Source: Pelagimonas sp050633425 (GTDB taxonomy: Bacteria; Pseudomonadota; Alphaproteobacteria; Rhodobacterales; Rhodobacteraceae). From it: a stretch of DNA of 64,000 bases. The notes beneath the pieces were generated by a model that saw nothing but the letters and a program-made list of their open reading frames with translations, had not been told where the DNA came from and ran no database searches. Both the position numbers and the translations under genes were made by a program. This document shows positions 53,147 through 61,283 of the stretch, one piece after another. The first letter of the stretch is position 1. The number at the start of each line of letters is the position of its first letter. Location: NCBI RefSeq assembly GCF_050633425.1, contig NZ_JBOEGM010000008.1, positions 62,001 through 126,000 of the forward strand, read 5' to 3'.

Positions 53147-53947
53147 ATGAGCGATCCAGTCAATATCATGTGCATCAAATGGGGCACGCTGTTTGGGCCT
53201 GAATATGTCAATCGGCTCTATTCCGGGGTGCGCCGCAACATGTCGCGCCCGGTGCGCTTTATTTGCATGACCGAAGAAACCGATGGTTTGCACCCGGACA
53301 TCGAAGTGATCCCGCTGCCGGTTGAACCCTACCTTGAACCGATGAACAAGGCGCTTGCTGTGGCAAACCGGCAGGGGGCGATGCGCAAGACGTCTTTGTT
53401 CAAGCCCGGTTTGATTCCCGATCTGAAGGGGCCGGTACTTGGGTTTGATCTGGATGTGGTGATCACCGGGTCTTTGGATGACATCCATGATCTCGCGCCG
53501 GGTACGATTGCCATGCGTCACGATTGGGTTGAGGCGCGCAAAGGCCGCCCAACCGGGCATGGATCGGTGTTTCGATTTGACCCTGAGGTCCATCCTTTCC
53601 TGTACAACGATCTGGCGGCCAACCCCTATTCAGAGGTCGAAAAGGCGCGCGGGTCAGAACAGAGATATACCTCGCACAAGGCGATGGATAACGGTGTTTT
53701 CACTTATATTCCCGGCGATTGGGTGGTGTCTTTCAAATATGACTGCAATCCGTTCCCGATGAATTACCTGCGCCCGGCGACGTTACCAAGCGCGGCCAAG
53801 GTTGTGTGTTTCCACGGACGCCCCAAAATGCCGGAAGCCATCGCAGGCTATACCGGTTCATTGATCCGATATGCCAAACCCTGCGCATGGCTTCAGGATC
53901 ATTGGGTTGATCGCGCCCGCGCTGATTTGGGCGACGACTGGGCCTGA
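53147..53947 (+). CDS. Glycosyltransferase-like protein
   Basis: 266 aa from ATG 53147, where the family-like N-terminus MSDPVNIMCIKWGTLFGPEYVNRLYSGV begins and GGGA is placed correctly. Alternative starts at 53141 and 53003 are possible. A nucleotide-sugar-type D-x-D in GFDLDVVITGSLDDI and the KAMDNGVFTYIPGDW region fit a glycosyltransferase of the family 8-like fold. Acceptor and sugar unknown. It may act in cell-envelope polysaccharide synthesis (inference). It ends before a 12-bp repeat and the fabF leader. Confidence 0.7.
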   Translation: MSDPVNIMCIKWGTLFGPEYVNRLYSGVRRNMSRPVRFICMTEETDGLHPDIEVIPLPVEPYLEPMNKALAVANRQGAMRKTSLFKPGLIPDLKGPVLGFDLDVVITGSLDDIHDLAPGTIAMRHDWVEARKGRPTGHGSVFRFDPEVHPFLYNDLAANPYSEVEKARGSEQRYTSHKAMDNGVFTYIPGDWVVSFKYDCNPFPMNYLRPATLPSAAKVVCFHGRPKMPEAIAGYTGSLIRYAKPCAWLQDHWVDRARADLGDDWA

Positions 53948-54011
53948 TGTGGCGCTGAACGTCTTAGCTACAGACACCAGGGCAGGCGTTTCGCCGCCTG
54001 CAATATGCGCG

Positions 54012-54035
54012 AACCCTTGCCCCAACCCTTGCCCC
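54012..54035. repeat. Exact 12-bp tandem duplication before fabF
   Basis: AACCCTTGCCCC twice, at 54012-54023 and 54024-54035, between the glycosyltransferase gene and fabF. It is in the non-coding leader. Confidence 0.85.
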
Positions 54036-54090
54036 TGTGCGGGCAGTCAGGGTAAGAGCGAACCACGATAGATTGAGGAAAGGACGTCAA

Positions 54091-55353
54091 ATGGCGCGTC
54101 GAGTAGTAGTTACAGGACTTGGACTGGTCACTCCGCTGGCTTGCGGGGTCGAGGAAACATGGTCGCGTCTGCTGGACGGGCAGTCCGGCGCCGGCACAAT
54201 CAGCAAGTTTGATGCCAATCATCTGGCCACCAACTACGCCTGCGAAGTGCCTTATGGCGATGGCAGCGATGGCACCTTCAATCCAAACGATTGGCTCGAC
54301 AAGAAAGAGCAGCGCAAGATTGATGAGTTCATCCTATTCGGCATGGCGGCGGCCATTCAAGCCGTCAAGGATTCCGGTTGGGAACCCGAGGCCAAAGAAG
54401 ATCGTGAGCGCACCGGCGTTATGATCGGCTCTGGTATTGGTGGGTTGAATTCAATTGCCGACACCGCCGTGATGATCAAAGAGCGCGGCCCGCGCCGTGT
54501 ATCGCCGTTCTTTATTCCCGGTGCTTTGATCAACCTGATTTCCGGCAATGTTTCGATCAAGTTTGGCTTCCAAGGCCCGAACCACGCTGTTGTCACAGCC
54601 TGTTCAACCGGGGCCCACGCCATTGGCGATGCGGCGCGGCTGATCAAATATGGGGATGCGGATGTGATGGTTGCGGGGGGCGCCGAAGCCGCAATTGGTG
54701 AGATCGGCATCGCCGGTTTCAACGCCTGCAAGGCGCTGAGCACGAAATATGCCGATGATCCTCAAGGCGCGTCGCGCCCCTATGATGCGGATCGTGACGG
54801 GTTTGTCATGGGCGAGGGCGCGGGCGTTCTCGTTTTGGAAGAATACGAACATGCCAAGGCGCGCGGTGCCAAGATTTACGCCGAAGTTTGCGGGTATGGT
54901 CTGTCGGGTGATGCCTATCACATCACGGCCCCATCCTCGGATGGTGAAGGTGGCGAACGGTCCATGCGCGCAGCCCTGAAGGATGCGGGTCTTGAGCCGG
55001 GTGCGATTGATTACATCAATGCGCATGGCACCTCGACGATGGCCGACACGATCGAGCTGGGCGCGGTTGAGCGGTTGCTTGGCGATGCGGCAGAGACAGC
55101 GACCATGTCATCGACCAAATCCGCCACCGGGCACTTGCTTGGCGCGGCGGGCGCGATTGAGGCGGTCTTCTCGATTCTGGCGATCCGGGATCAAGTGGCC
55201 CCCCCAACGCTGAACCTCGACAACCCAGCGGTCGAAACCAAGCTGAACCTGGCCGCCAAGGCCAAGCAAGAGCGCCCCATTTCCTATGCTCTGTCCAACA
55301 GTTTCGGGTTCGGCGGCACCAATGCGTCGGTGATTTTCGGCAAGGTGGAGTAA
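54091..55353 (+). CDS. fabF: Beta-ketoacyl-ACP synthase II
   Basis: 420 aa from ATG 54091 (AAGGA 7 nt upstream). It elongates acyl-ACP with malonyl-ACP in type II fatty acid synthesis. The Cys-His-His triad is visible: Cys171 in TACSTGA, His312 in NAHGTSTMAD and His348 in GHLLGAAGA. C-terminal SNSFGFGGTNAS is conserved. It overlaps no gene, but mltG follows 6 bp downstream, a common pair in alphaproteobacteria. fabG and acpP are not in the window. Confidence 0.95.
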   Translation: MARRVVVTGLGLVTPLACGVEETWSRLLDGQSGAGTISKFDANHLATNYACEVPYGDGSDGTFNPNDWLDKKEQRKIDEFILFGMAAAIQAVKDSGWEPEAKEDRERTGVMIGSGIGGLNSIADTAVMIKERGPRRVSPFFIPGALINLISGNVSIKFGFQGPNHAVVTACSTGAHAIGDAARLIKYGDADVMVAGGAEAAIGEIGIAGFNACKALSTKYADDPQGASRPYDADRDGFVMGEGAGVLVLEEYEHAKARGAKIYAEVCGYGLSGDAYHITAPSSDGEGGERSMRAALKDAGLEPGAIDYINAHGTSTMADTIELGAVERLLGDAAETATMSSTKSATGHLLGAAGAIEAVFSILAIRDQVAPPTLNLDNPAVETKLNLAAKAKQERPISYALSNSFGFGGTNASVIFGKVE

Positions 55354-55359
55354 TCCAGG

Positions 55360-56514
55360 ATGTGGCGTAGCCTCGCGTCTAACGCGATGACCTTTTTGGT
55401 TCTCGTGGTGTTTGTCTTTGCTGGCGTTTTGCTGTGGGGACAAAATGAATACAGTGCGCAGGGGCCGCTTGCTCAGGCGGTTTGTGTTGAAGTGCCGCGG
55501 GGCACTTCGATGCGCAAAGTCTCGGAGAACCTTGAAGAGCAAGGCGCGATTTCTAACGGATCAATCTTTCGCCTTGGGGCCGATTACACCAAGAAAACAC
55601 AGGCGTTAAAAGCTGGCAGCTATTTGATTAAACCCGGCGCGTCGATGTCTCAGATCACCGATGTCATCACCCGTGGTGGCGCATCAACCTGTGGTACAGA
55701 AGTGGTGTTTCGCATCGGGGTGACCCGGGCCTCTGTTCAGGTCCGCGAGATCGACCCAGCCAGCGGGCGCTATGAAGAAAAGGCCAATTTCAACCCTGCC
55801 GAAGGCGAGGTTCCGACCGCGTATTCCGCTGTGTTGGAAAAGGCAGATACGCGCTATCGCATCGCGCTGGCCGAAGGTGTGACCAGCTGGCAGATCGTCA
55901 ATGCGTTGAACAGCATCGAGCTGTTGGATGGCTCTATCGAACAGCCGGCCGAAGGCTCGCTTGCCCCGGACAGCTATGAGTTTTCCCCCGGTGACAGCCG
56001 CGCCAGCATGATTGAACGCATGAGCGAAGCCCAACGTCTGATCCTGGCCCAAGCCTGGGAAGGGCGCGCCAGCGGCTTGCCTTATAAGACCCCAGAAGAC
56101 GCCTTGGTTATGGCGTCGATTGTTGAAAAAGAGACCGGCGGTGACGCCGAACGTGGCCTTGTGGCAAGTGTCTTTGTCAACCGTCTGGACAGGGGCATGC
56201 GTCTGCAAACTGACCCGACCGTTATTTATGGAATCACCAAGGGTGAGGGCACGCTTGGACGCGGTTTGCGCCAATCCGAGTTGCGCAAGGCCACAGCTTA
56301 CAACACGTATGTGATCCCGGCGTTGCCGCCGACGCCAATTGCCAATCCCGGTCGGGCCAGCATCGAAGCAGCCTTGAACCCGGAAACAAGCGATTACGTG
56401 TTCTTTGTCGCCAAAACGCTTGATCCGCGTGACGGGCATAATTTCGCGGTGACGCTTGATGAGCATAACCGCAATGTCGCGGCCTATCGTGCTTTGGAAC
56501 GCGCCAACCAATAG
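55360..56514 (+). CDS. mltG: Endolytic murein transglycosylase MltG
   Basis: 384 aa. An N-terminal transmembrane helix (about 8-27) anchors a LysM-like region and the YceG catalytic domain with MASIVEKETGG near residue 255, the likely catalytic Glu. MltG cuts nascent glycan strands and sets peptidoglycan chain length. Cotranscribed with fabF. Confidence 0.93.
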   Translation: MWRSLASNAMTFLVLVVFVFAGVLLWGQNEYSAQGPLAQAVCVEVPRGTSMRKVSENLEEQGAISNGSIFRLGADYTKKTQALKAGSYLIKPGASMSQITDVITRGGASTCGTEVVFRIGVTRASVQVREIDPASGRYEEKANFNPAEGEVPTAYSAVLEKADTRYRIALAEGVTSWQIVNALNSIELLDGSIEQPAEGSLAPDSYEFSPGDSRASMIERMSEAQRLILAQAWEGRASGLPYKTPEDALVMASIVEKETGGDAERGLVASVFVNRLDRGMRLQTDPTVIYGITKGEGTLGRGLRQSELRKATAYNTYVIPALPPTPIANPGRASIEAALNPETSDYVFFVAKTLDPRDGHNFAVTLDEHNRNVAAYRALERANQ

Positions 56515-56549
56515 CGCGCCAGTCACTAATGGCTGATACGAAAACTGAG

Positions 56550-56585
56550 CCGGGCTTCTTTCACTGGAAAGGGCCCGGTTGCTGT
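56550..56585 (+). terminator. Possible terminator of mltG
   Basis: CCGGGC (56550-56555) pairs with GCCCGG (56573-56578); inside the loop TTTC pairs with GAAA. A TTGCTGTTTT tract follows. It overlaps the reverse-strand end of the hydrolase gene. Confidence 0.45.
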
Positions 56586-57259
56586 TTTAAGGCATGCTGC
56601 AAACAGGCATAGTGTCCAAGCTCTGGCATCATCGTCAATGTTGCGTCGGGCAGGGCGTGGTGCAAGGCCAGTGCCATGGCGGGTGGGGCCCATGTATCGG
56701 CCTGACCATGGATCAAAGCAACCGGGCATCTGACCTGCGTTAGATGATGGGCCCACGGCTGCACATAGGCCGGCAGTTCGCGCAGGTAGATGTGTTTGTT
56801 ATCCGTAAGCCCTTGGGACAGGGCGGTTTGCACGGCGGGGCCTGTGATCAAACCTGCCTCTTGTGGCGCTGTGCCGCGTGCCAACATCCGGGCCATCAAA
56901 CCAGGTGTAAACCGCGCCATGGTGGATTGGACTGCGGTCAGGGCGCTGAGCTGGGCATGGGAGCGGGCCGCGCGAAACACGGCGGCCCCGGCCATATCCG
57001 GCAGGAAATCCCCAAGGTCCAGTGGCGCAGCTGCGGAAATCAGGGTGAGTTGGCCTATCTTGTCAGGGGCAAGCACGGCCAGCCGCAAAGCACAGGCCGC
57101 GCCCAAGGAAAAGCCGATGAGATGCAGCGGCCCGTCTGGCAGGCGCAGCGCCAATTGCGCAAAACTTGGGGCGTTGCGATCCAAAACGGGGATATTGGAT
57201 GATCCAAGCGCAAGCTCTGCAGCGGATCCGGGAAGGCCGTGTAAATAAAGCGGTGTCAT
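56561..57259 (-). CDS. Alpha/beta hydrolase
   Basis: 232 aa. HGLPGS oxyanion-type N-terminus, nucleophile elbow GFSLG with Ser51, acid in HGQADTW and His in LGHYAC, giving a complete catalytic triad. Alpha/beta-hydrolase fold of small size. Substrate unknown. It is convergent with mltG, its stop within the possible terminator. Confidence 0.85.
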   Translation of the reverse strand: MTPLYLHGLPGSAAELALGSSNIPVLDRNAPSFAQLALRLPDGPLHLIGFSLGAACALRLAVLAPDKIGQLTLISAAAPLDLGDFLPDMAGAAVFRAARSHAQLSALTAVQSTMARFTPGLMARMLARGTAPQEAGLITGPAVQTALSQGLTDNKHIYLRELPAYVQPWAHHLTQVRCPVALIHGQADTWAPPAMALALHHALPDATLTMMPELGHYACLQHALKQQPGPFQ

Positions 57260-57441
57260 GCGTTTGATACCTCGTGCGGTTGCGTCTTGGCGGGAGCGGG
57301 GGCGACGATCTGATAGGAGCCACGCGCGTCTTTGGGGGTGTCACATTTCGGTGTCACATGGCCACCACCCCAGGGGCATCAGACAAACCCGCCCTTTTGA
57401 GTGGTCGAGAAAGTCGGGTGACGTCGCCCGGTTTCATCTGT

Positions 57442-57894
57442 TCAGTCATCCAAGTTGTCCTGAAGCACAAGCCGCGGTCCGGGCCCCGACTTGGCCGCGC
57501 GGTCTTCGTTATTGTAGATTACGCATGTCTCAAGCGAAAGACAGCCGCAGCCGATGCAGCCATCAAGACGGTTGCGCAGACGTTGCATTGTGGCGATGCG
57601 CTGATCAATCACTTTGGCAAAGCGCCGCGACATGCGCGTCCAATCTGACTTGTTTGGTCCCCGTGTGCTTGGCAGTGGTTCCAGCTGTTCGCGAATTTCG
57701 GCCAAGGTGAAGCCGAGCTGCTGAGCGATCAGCACAAAGGACAACCGCCGGATATCGGCCCGCACATACCGGCGCTGACCTGTTTGGGTGCGATAGGGAT
57801 GCACCAAGCCTTCTGATTCGTAGTGCCGAATAGCCGACACCGCGAGACCGGTTCGGGCCGAAATGTCGCCTATTGTTAAATCACGTGCTTTCAT
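57442..57894 (-). CDS. soxR: Redox-sensitive transcriptional activator SoxR
   Basis: 150 aa. MerR-type HTH (LTIGDISARTGLAVSAIRHYE) and the [2Fe-2S] motif Cys113, Cys116, Cys118 and Cys124 (C-x2-C-x-C-x5-C). Senses redox-cycling compounds and activates transcription from promoters with a long spacer. It faces a VOC gene across an 87-bp gap with a SoxR box. Confidence 0.95.
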   Translation of the reverse strand: MKARDLTIGDISARTGLAVSAIRHYESEGLVHPYRTQTGQRRYVRADIRRLSFVLIAQQLGFTLAEIREQLEPLPSTRGPNKSDWTRMSRRFAKVIDQRIATMQRLRNRLDGCIGCGCLSLETCVIYNNEDRAAKSGPGPRLVLQDNLDD

Positions 57895-57922
57895 CTCATT
57901 GATCCTAAAAGCTTCTTACTGC

Positions 57923-57953
57923 TTGCCCTCAAGTGTACTTGAGGAATTATCCT
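57923..57953 (+). promoter_or_regulatory. SoxR-dependent promoter of the VOC gene
   Basis: A -35-like TTGCCC at 57923-57928, a 19-bp spacer, and a -10-like TATCCT at 57948-57953. The palindrome CCTCAAGT-GT-ACTTGAGG (57927-57944) lies in the spacer. The 19-bp spacer and the palindrome match the E. coli soxS promoter layout, with 2 bases of the 18-bp box different. Confidence 0.9.
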
Positions 57954-57981
57954 AAAGCCATCACTTACTAGGAGAGAACAG

Positions 57982-58362
57982 ATGTCAGCACGACTCGAAC
58001 ATGTAAATTTCACCGTTCCCGACGCGAAAGCCACCGCAAGCTTTCTTGTTACCCTGTTTGGGTGGTCTGTGCGCTGGGAGGGGAAGGCGCTCAATGATGG
58101 CTACACCGCCCATGTGGGCGACGACGACAGCTATCTGGCTGTGTATTCGCCAAAACCGGCGCTCAAGGGGCAATCGCCCCGCTACGACCACAGTGGCGCG
58201 ATGAACCATATCGGCATCGTTGTCGATGATCTGGACGCGGTGGAAACCACGGTCAAGGCGCTCGGGTATATCCCGCACAACCACGCCGATTACGAGCCGG
58301 GCAAGAGGTTCTATTTCGACGGTCCCGATGGGGTGGAATATGAGATTGTTAGCTATGATTGA
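57982..58362 (+). CDS. VOC/glyoxalase superfamily protein, SoxR-controlled
   Basis: 126 aa with two beta-alpha-beta-beta-beta modules: RLEHVNFTVPD (likely metal His7), HIGIVVDDLDAVE in the second, and a terminal GVEYEIVSYD with a likely metal Glu. Glyoxalase, dioxygenase or resistance-type metal enzyme. AGGAGAG precedes the ATG. Its promoter carries a SoxR box, so it is induced by redox stress (inference from site). Confidence 0.85.
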   Translation: MSARLEHVNFTVPDAKATASFLVTLFGWSVRWEGKALNDGYTAHVGDDDSYLAVYSPKPALKGQSPRYDHSGAMNHIGIVVDDLDAVETTVKALGYIPHNHADYEPGKRFYFDGPDGVEYEIVSYD

Positions 58363-58501
58363 TCTGTATTTGTTTCACACGGCTCCGCGCCAAGTCATGT
58401 GTCGCTTTGTCCATCCGCGCCTTGGCTTGCCATGTCCCTGGCGGCGAAAACAGGACCATAATTGACTTGAAACCGGGCGCGCGATCAGCGATCCCGGTTT
58501 T

Positions 58502-59383
58502 ATGTTTGCGATCACATTTTCCGAATTTCACAAAGGGATTGCCCTGCGCCTGCTTGCGGCTTTGCTGATGGTGATGATGTCGGCAGCGGTGCATGGCGCG
58601 TCCAAAACCGTGCCGGTCGGGCAGATCATGTTCTGGCGCTCGGCTGTGGCGATCATTCCCATTGTGATCTATTTGATCTGGCTGGGGCAATTTCCGCAGG
58701 GCCTCCGCACCCGTCATCCGGGCTTGCATCTGACGCGCTCTTTGTTTGGGGCATTTTCCATGGTTTTGTCTTTTGTGTCGCTGGCGTATCTGCCGGTCGC
58801 AAATGCGCAGGCGCTGGCCTATCTGGCCCCGGTTTTGACACTCCCTCTGGCGGCGTTGCTGTTGGGTGAAAGACTGACCCTTGCGGTTATCGCAGCGGTT
58901 GCCTGTGGCTTTGCCGGGGTGATTGCCTTGCTCTGGGAGGCATTGGAACTTGCGGGGCAGGGGACGTTGATCGGCATTGCCGCAGGTCTGGGCTATGCGG
59001 GGACCATGGCCTTTGTTCGTGTGCATACCAAACGCATGACCCAAAGCGAGAGCAGCTCAGCCATTGCGTTTTACTTTGCTATTGTGGCTGCTTTGGTTGG
59101 GGTGATGACATGGCCTTTTGGCTGGGCCCCTTTGGGGACCGAGGCCTTGGGCTGGTTGGTCGCGGCTGGGCTCACGGGGGGCATTGGCCATATTGTGGCA
59201 AACGAAGCGGTTGCCCGTGCCCCGGTTAGTGCTCTTGCCCCTTTTGATTTCACCGGGATGGTTTGGGCGCTGGGACTTGATCTGTTGATTTTCGCGCAAT
59301 GGCCCGGCACATTGGGCTTGCTCGGCGTGGCTTTGATCACCTGCGCGGCCCTTTTGGTGACATTTCGTGGCGGCCGCTCCTAG
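58502..59383 (+). CDS. DMT/EamA family transporter
   Basis: 293 aa with ten membrane segments in two EamA halves. Repeats PVANAQALAYLAPVLTLPLAALLLGE and the second-half equivalent PVSALAPFDFTGMVW are typical of the family. Exports metabolites or amino acids; substrate unknown. The initiator is ATG 58502 with a weak ribosome-binding region. Confidence 0.88.
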   Translation: MFAITFSEFHKGIALRLLAALLMVMMSAAVHGASKTVPVGQIMFWRSAVAIIPIVIYLIWLGQFPQGLRTRHPGLHLTRSLFGAFSMVLSFVSLAYLPVANAQALAYLAPVLTLPLAALLLGERLTLAVIAAVACGFAGVIALLWEALELAGQGTLIGIAAGLGYAGTMAFVRVHTKRMTQSESSSAIAFYFAIVAALVGVMTWPFGWAPLGTEALGWLVAAGLTGGIGHIVANEAVARAPVSALAPFDFTGMVWALGLDLLIFAQWPGTLGLLGVALITCAALLVTFRGGRS

Positions 59384-59589
59384 GCGATCATCTTGACGAC
59401 ATCCTTGGTTTGGGCCACAACACCCCCATGAACAAGAGCCGCATCATCCTCTGTTGCATTACCACCTGACATCGTCCGGTGCCTGAGACGGGCCCGGCAT
59501 TGGCGGGCACCTTCTCTTGTTTCGAACCTTCTATTTCCTGACCAGACAAGCTATGCCCGCCACGACCCCTTTGATAGGACGTGAGCGAA

Positions 59590-60984
59590 ATGGACATTCA
59601 GCTAACCAATAGCAAAACCCGCAAGAAAGAGCGGTTCGAACCGATCGATCCGAAAAATGTCCGGCTCTACCTTTGTGGTCCGACGGTCTATGACCGCGCG
59701 CACCTGGGCAATGCCCGTCCGGTTTTGGTGTTTGATGTGCTGCAACGGTTGTTGCGCCATGTTTACGGGGATGAACACGTCACCTATGTGCGCAATTTCA
59801 CCGACGTCGATGACAAGATCAACGCCACCGCGGTCGCGCGCAAAGAGGCCGGGGCAGAGGGCACGTTGGAAGAGCTTGTACATGAGCGTTCCAGCGAGAC
59901 CATCGCGTGGTATCATCAGGATATGGATGCGCTTGGGGCGGCGCGACCCGATCATGAGCCGCGCGCAACCGAATATATCGGCCAGATGATTGCGATGATT
60001 TCGGACCTGATTGCCAAGGATCACGCCTATGCCGCCGAGGGGCATGTGTTGTTCCGGGTGCGGTCCTACAAGGATTACGGCGCGCTGTCGGGGCGCTCGG
60101 TTGATGATATGATCGCCGGGGCGCGGGTCGAAGTGGCCCCGTTCAAAGAAGACCCGATGGATTTTGTCCTATGGAAGCCCTCGACCGATGATTTACCCGG
60201 CTGGGAGAGCCCGTGGGGCCGGGGGCGTCCGGGCTGGCATATCGAATGCTCGGCGATGAGCTACGAGCTGTTGGGCCCGTCCTTTGATATTCATGGCGGC
60301 GGCAATGATCTGACATTCCCACACCATGAGAATGAGATCGCGCAAAGCTGCTGTGCCCATCCTGACGCTGAATTTGCACGGGTCTGGTTGCACAACGAGA
60401 TGTTGCAGGTTGAGGGCAAGAAGATGTCCAAGTCCTTGGGCAACTTCTTTACCGTGCGTGATTTGTTGGAACAGGGCGTGCCAGGGGAGGTGATCCGCTT
60501 TGTGATGCTGTCGACGCATTACCGCAAGCCGATGGATTGGACCGACAAGAAACGCGCCGAGGCCGAGGCGACACTTCGCAAGTGGTATCGTCAGGCTTCT
60601 GAAGCATTGGACAATGAAACGCCATATGTTGGAGTTCTGAATGCTTTGGCAGATGACTTGAACACAGCTGGCGCGATTTCGGAGCTTCACCAGCTGTCAC
60701 ATGCCAATGATCAACCGACTTTGCGAGCAAGCCTTAAATTCTTGGGCTTTTTGGAGAATGGTGTTCCTGAATGGGTGGCTGGGCCGGACATTGATCTCCT
60801 TCCCCTGGCTGACAAACTAGAGGGAATTCGCGCATCCGCCATGGAAACCAAGGATTTCTCCGAAGTGGACCGGATGAAAACGGCCCTTATTGATGCCGGT
60901 GTTGAAGTGCGCATGTCCAAGGCCGGTGTTGAGCTTGTGCCGGGGCCGGGTTTCGATGCGGCGAAACTGGAGGGATTAGTATGA
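59590..60984 (+). CDS. cysS: Cysteinyl-tRNA synthetase
   Basis: 464 aa from ATG 59590; a GTG at 59581 adds three residues. Class I enzyme: HIGH-type HLGN in YDRAHLGNARP, zinc ligands including the Cys of YLCGPTVYD and the Cys/His of GWHIECSAMS, and KKMSKS. Charges tRNA-Cys in the cytoplasm. The stop overlaps the ATG of the following small gene's longest form. Confidence 0.95.
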   Translation: MDIQLTNSKTRKKERFEPIDPKNVRLYLCGPTVYDRAHLGNARPVLVFDVLQRLLRHVYGDEHVTYVRNFTDVDDKINATAVARKEAGAEGTLEELVHERSSETIAWYHQDMDALGAARPDHEPRATEYIGQMIAMISDLIAKDHAYAAEGHVLFRVRSYKDYGALSGRSVDDMIAGARVEVAPFKEDPMDFVLWKPSTDDLPGWESPWGRGRPGWHIECSAMSYELLGPSFDIHGGGNDLTFPHHENEIAQSCCAHPDAEFARVWLHNEMLQVEGKKMSKSLGNFFTVRDLLEQGVPGEVIRFVMLSTHYRKPMDWTDKKRAEAEATLRKWYRQASEALDNETPYVGVLNALADDLNTAGAISELHQLSHANDQPTLRASLKFLGFLENGVPEWVAGPDIDLLPLADKLEGIRASAMETKDFSEVDRMKTALIDAGVEVRMSKAGVELVPGPGFDAAKLEGLV

Positions 60985-61040
60985 CGGAACATGTCATCGC
61001 TTCCGGGGGCGATGGTGCGGGTTCTCCAGAGGGGAGGGGA

Positions 61041-61283
61041 ATGTATCGTACCGATTTCACACATCGCGAATGGACCGATTTTGTCTACCAACGGTTGGAT
61101 GGCTGGATTGATGCCATGATCAATTCCACTTCAAACGACCCAAAGGATTTAGAGCTTTCCAAGGCAATGCGTGAACATCTCGAAGCCGTCGGTGTTACCG
61201 TTCATAAAAACGGCGACCGTTGGACATGGTCGCTTGTCCCGGATTTCAACGCGCAGACTTACGAAGCATTGGCAGACCTATGA
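61041..61283 (+). CDS. Small protein of unknown function between cysS and cimA
   Basis: 80 aa from ATG 61041, preceded directly by GGGGAGGGGA, a strong site. A second possible start at 60981 overlaps the cysS stop as ATGA and gives 100 aa. The sequence is charged and amphipathic (TDFTHREWTDFVYQRLDGW, then KDLELSKAMREHLEAV). It shows no motif I recognise. The stop overlaps the cimA ATG by 4 bp. Confidence 0.6.
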   Translation: MYRTDFTHREWTDFVYQRLDGWIDAMINSTSNDPKDLELSKAMREHLEAVGVTVHKNGDRWTWSLVPDFNAQTYEALADL

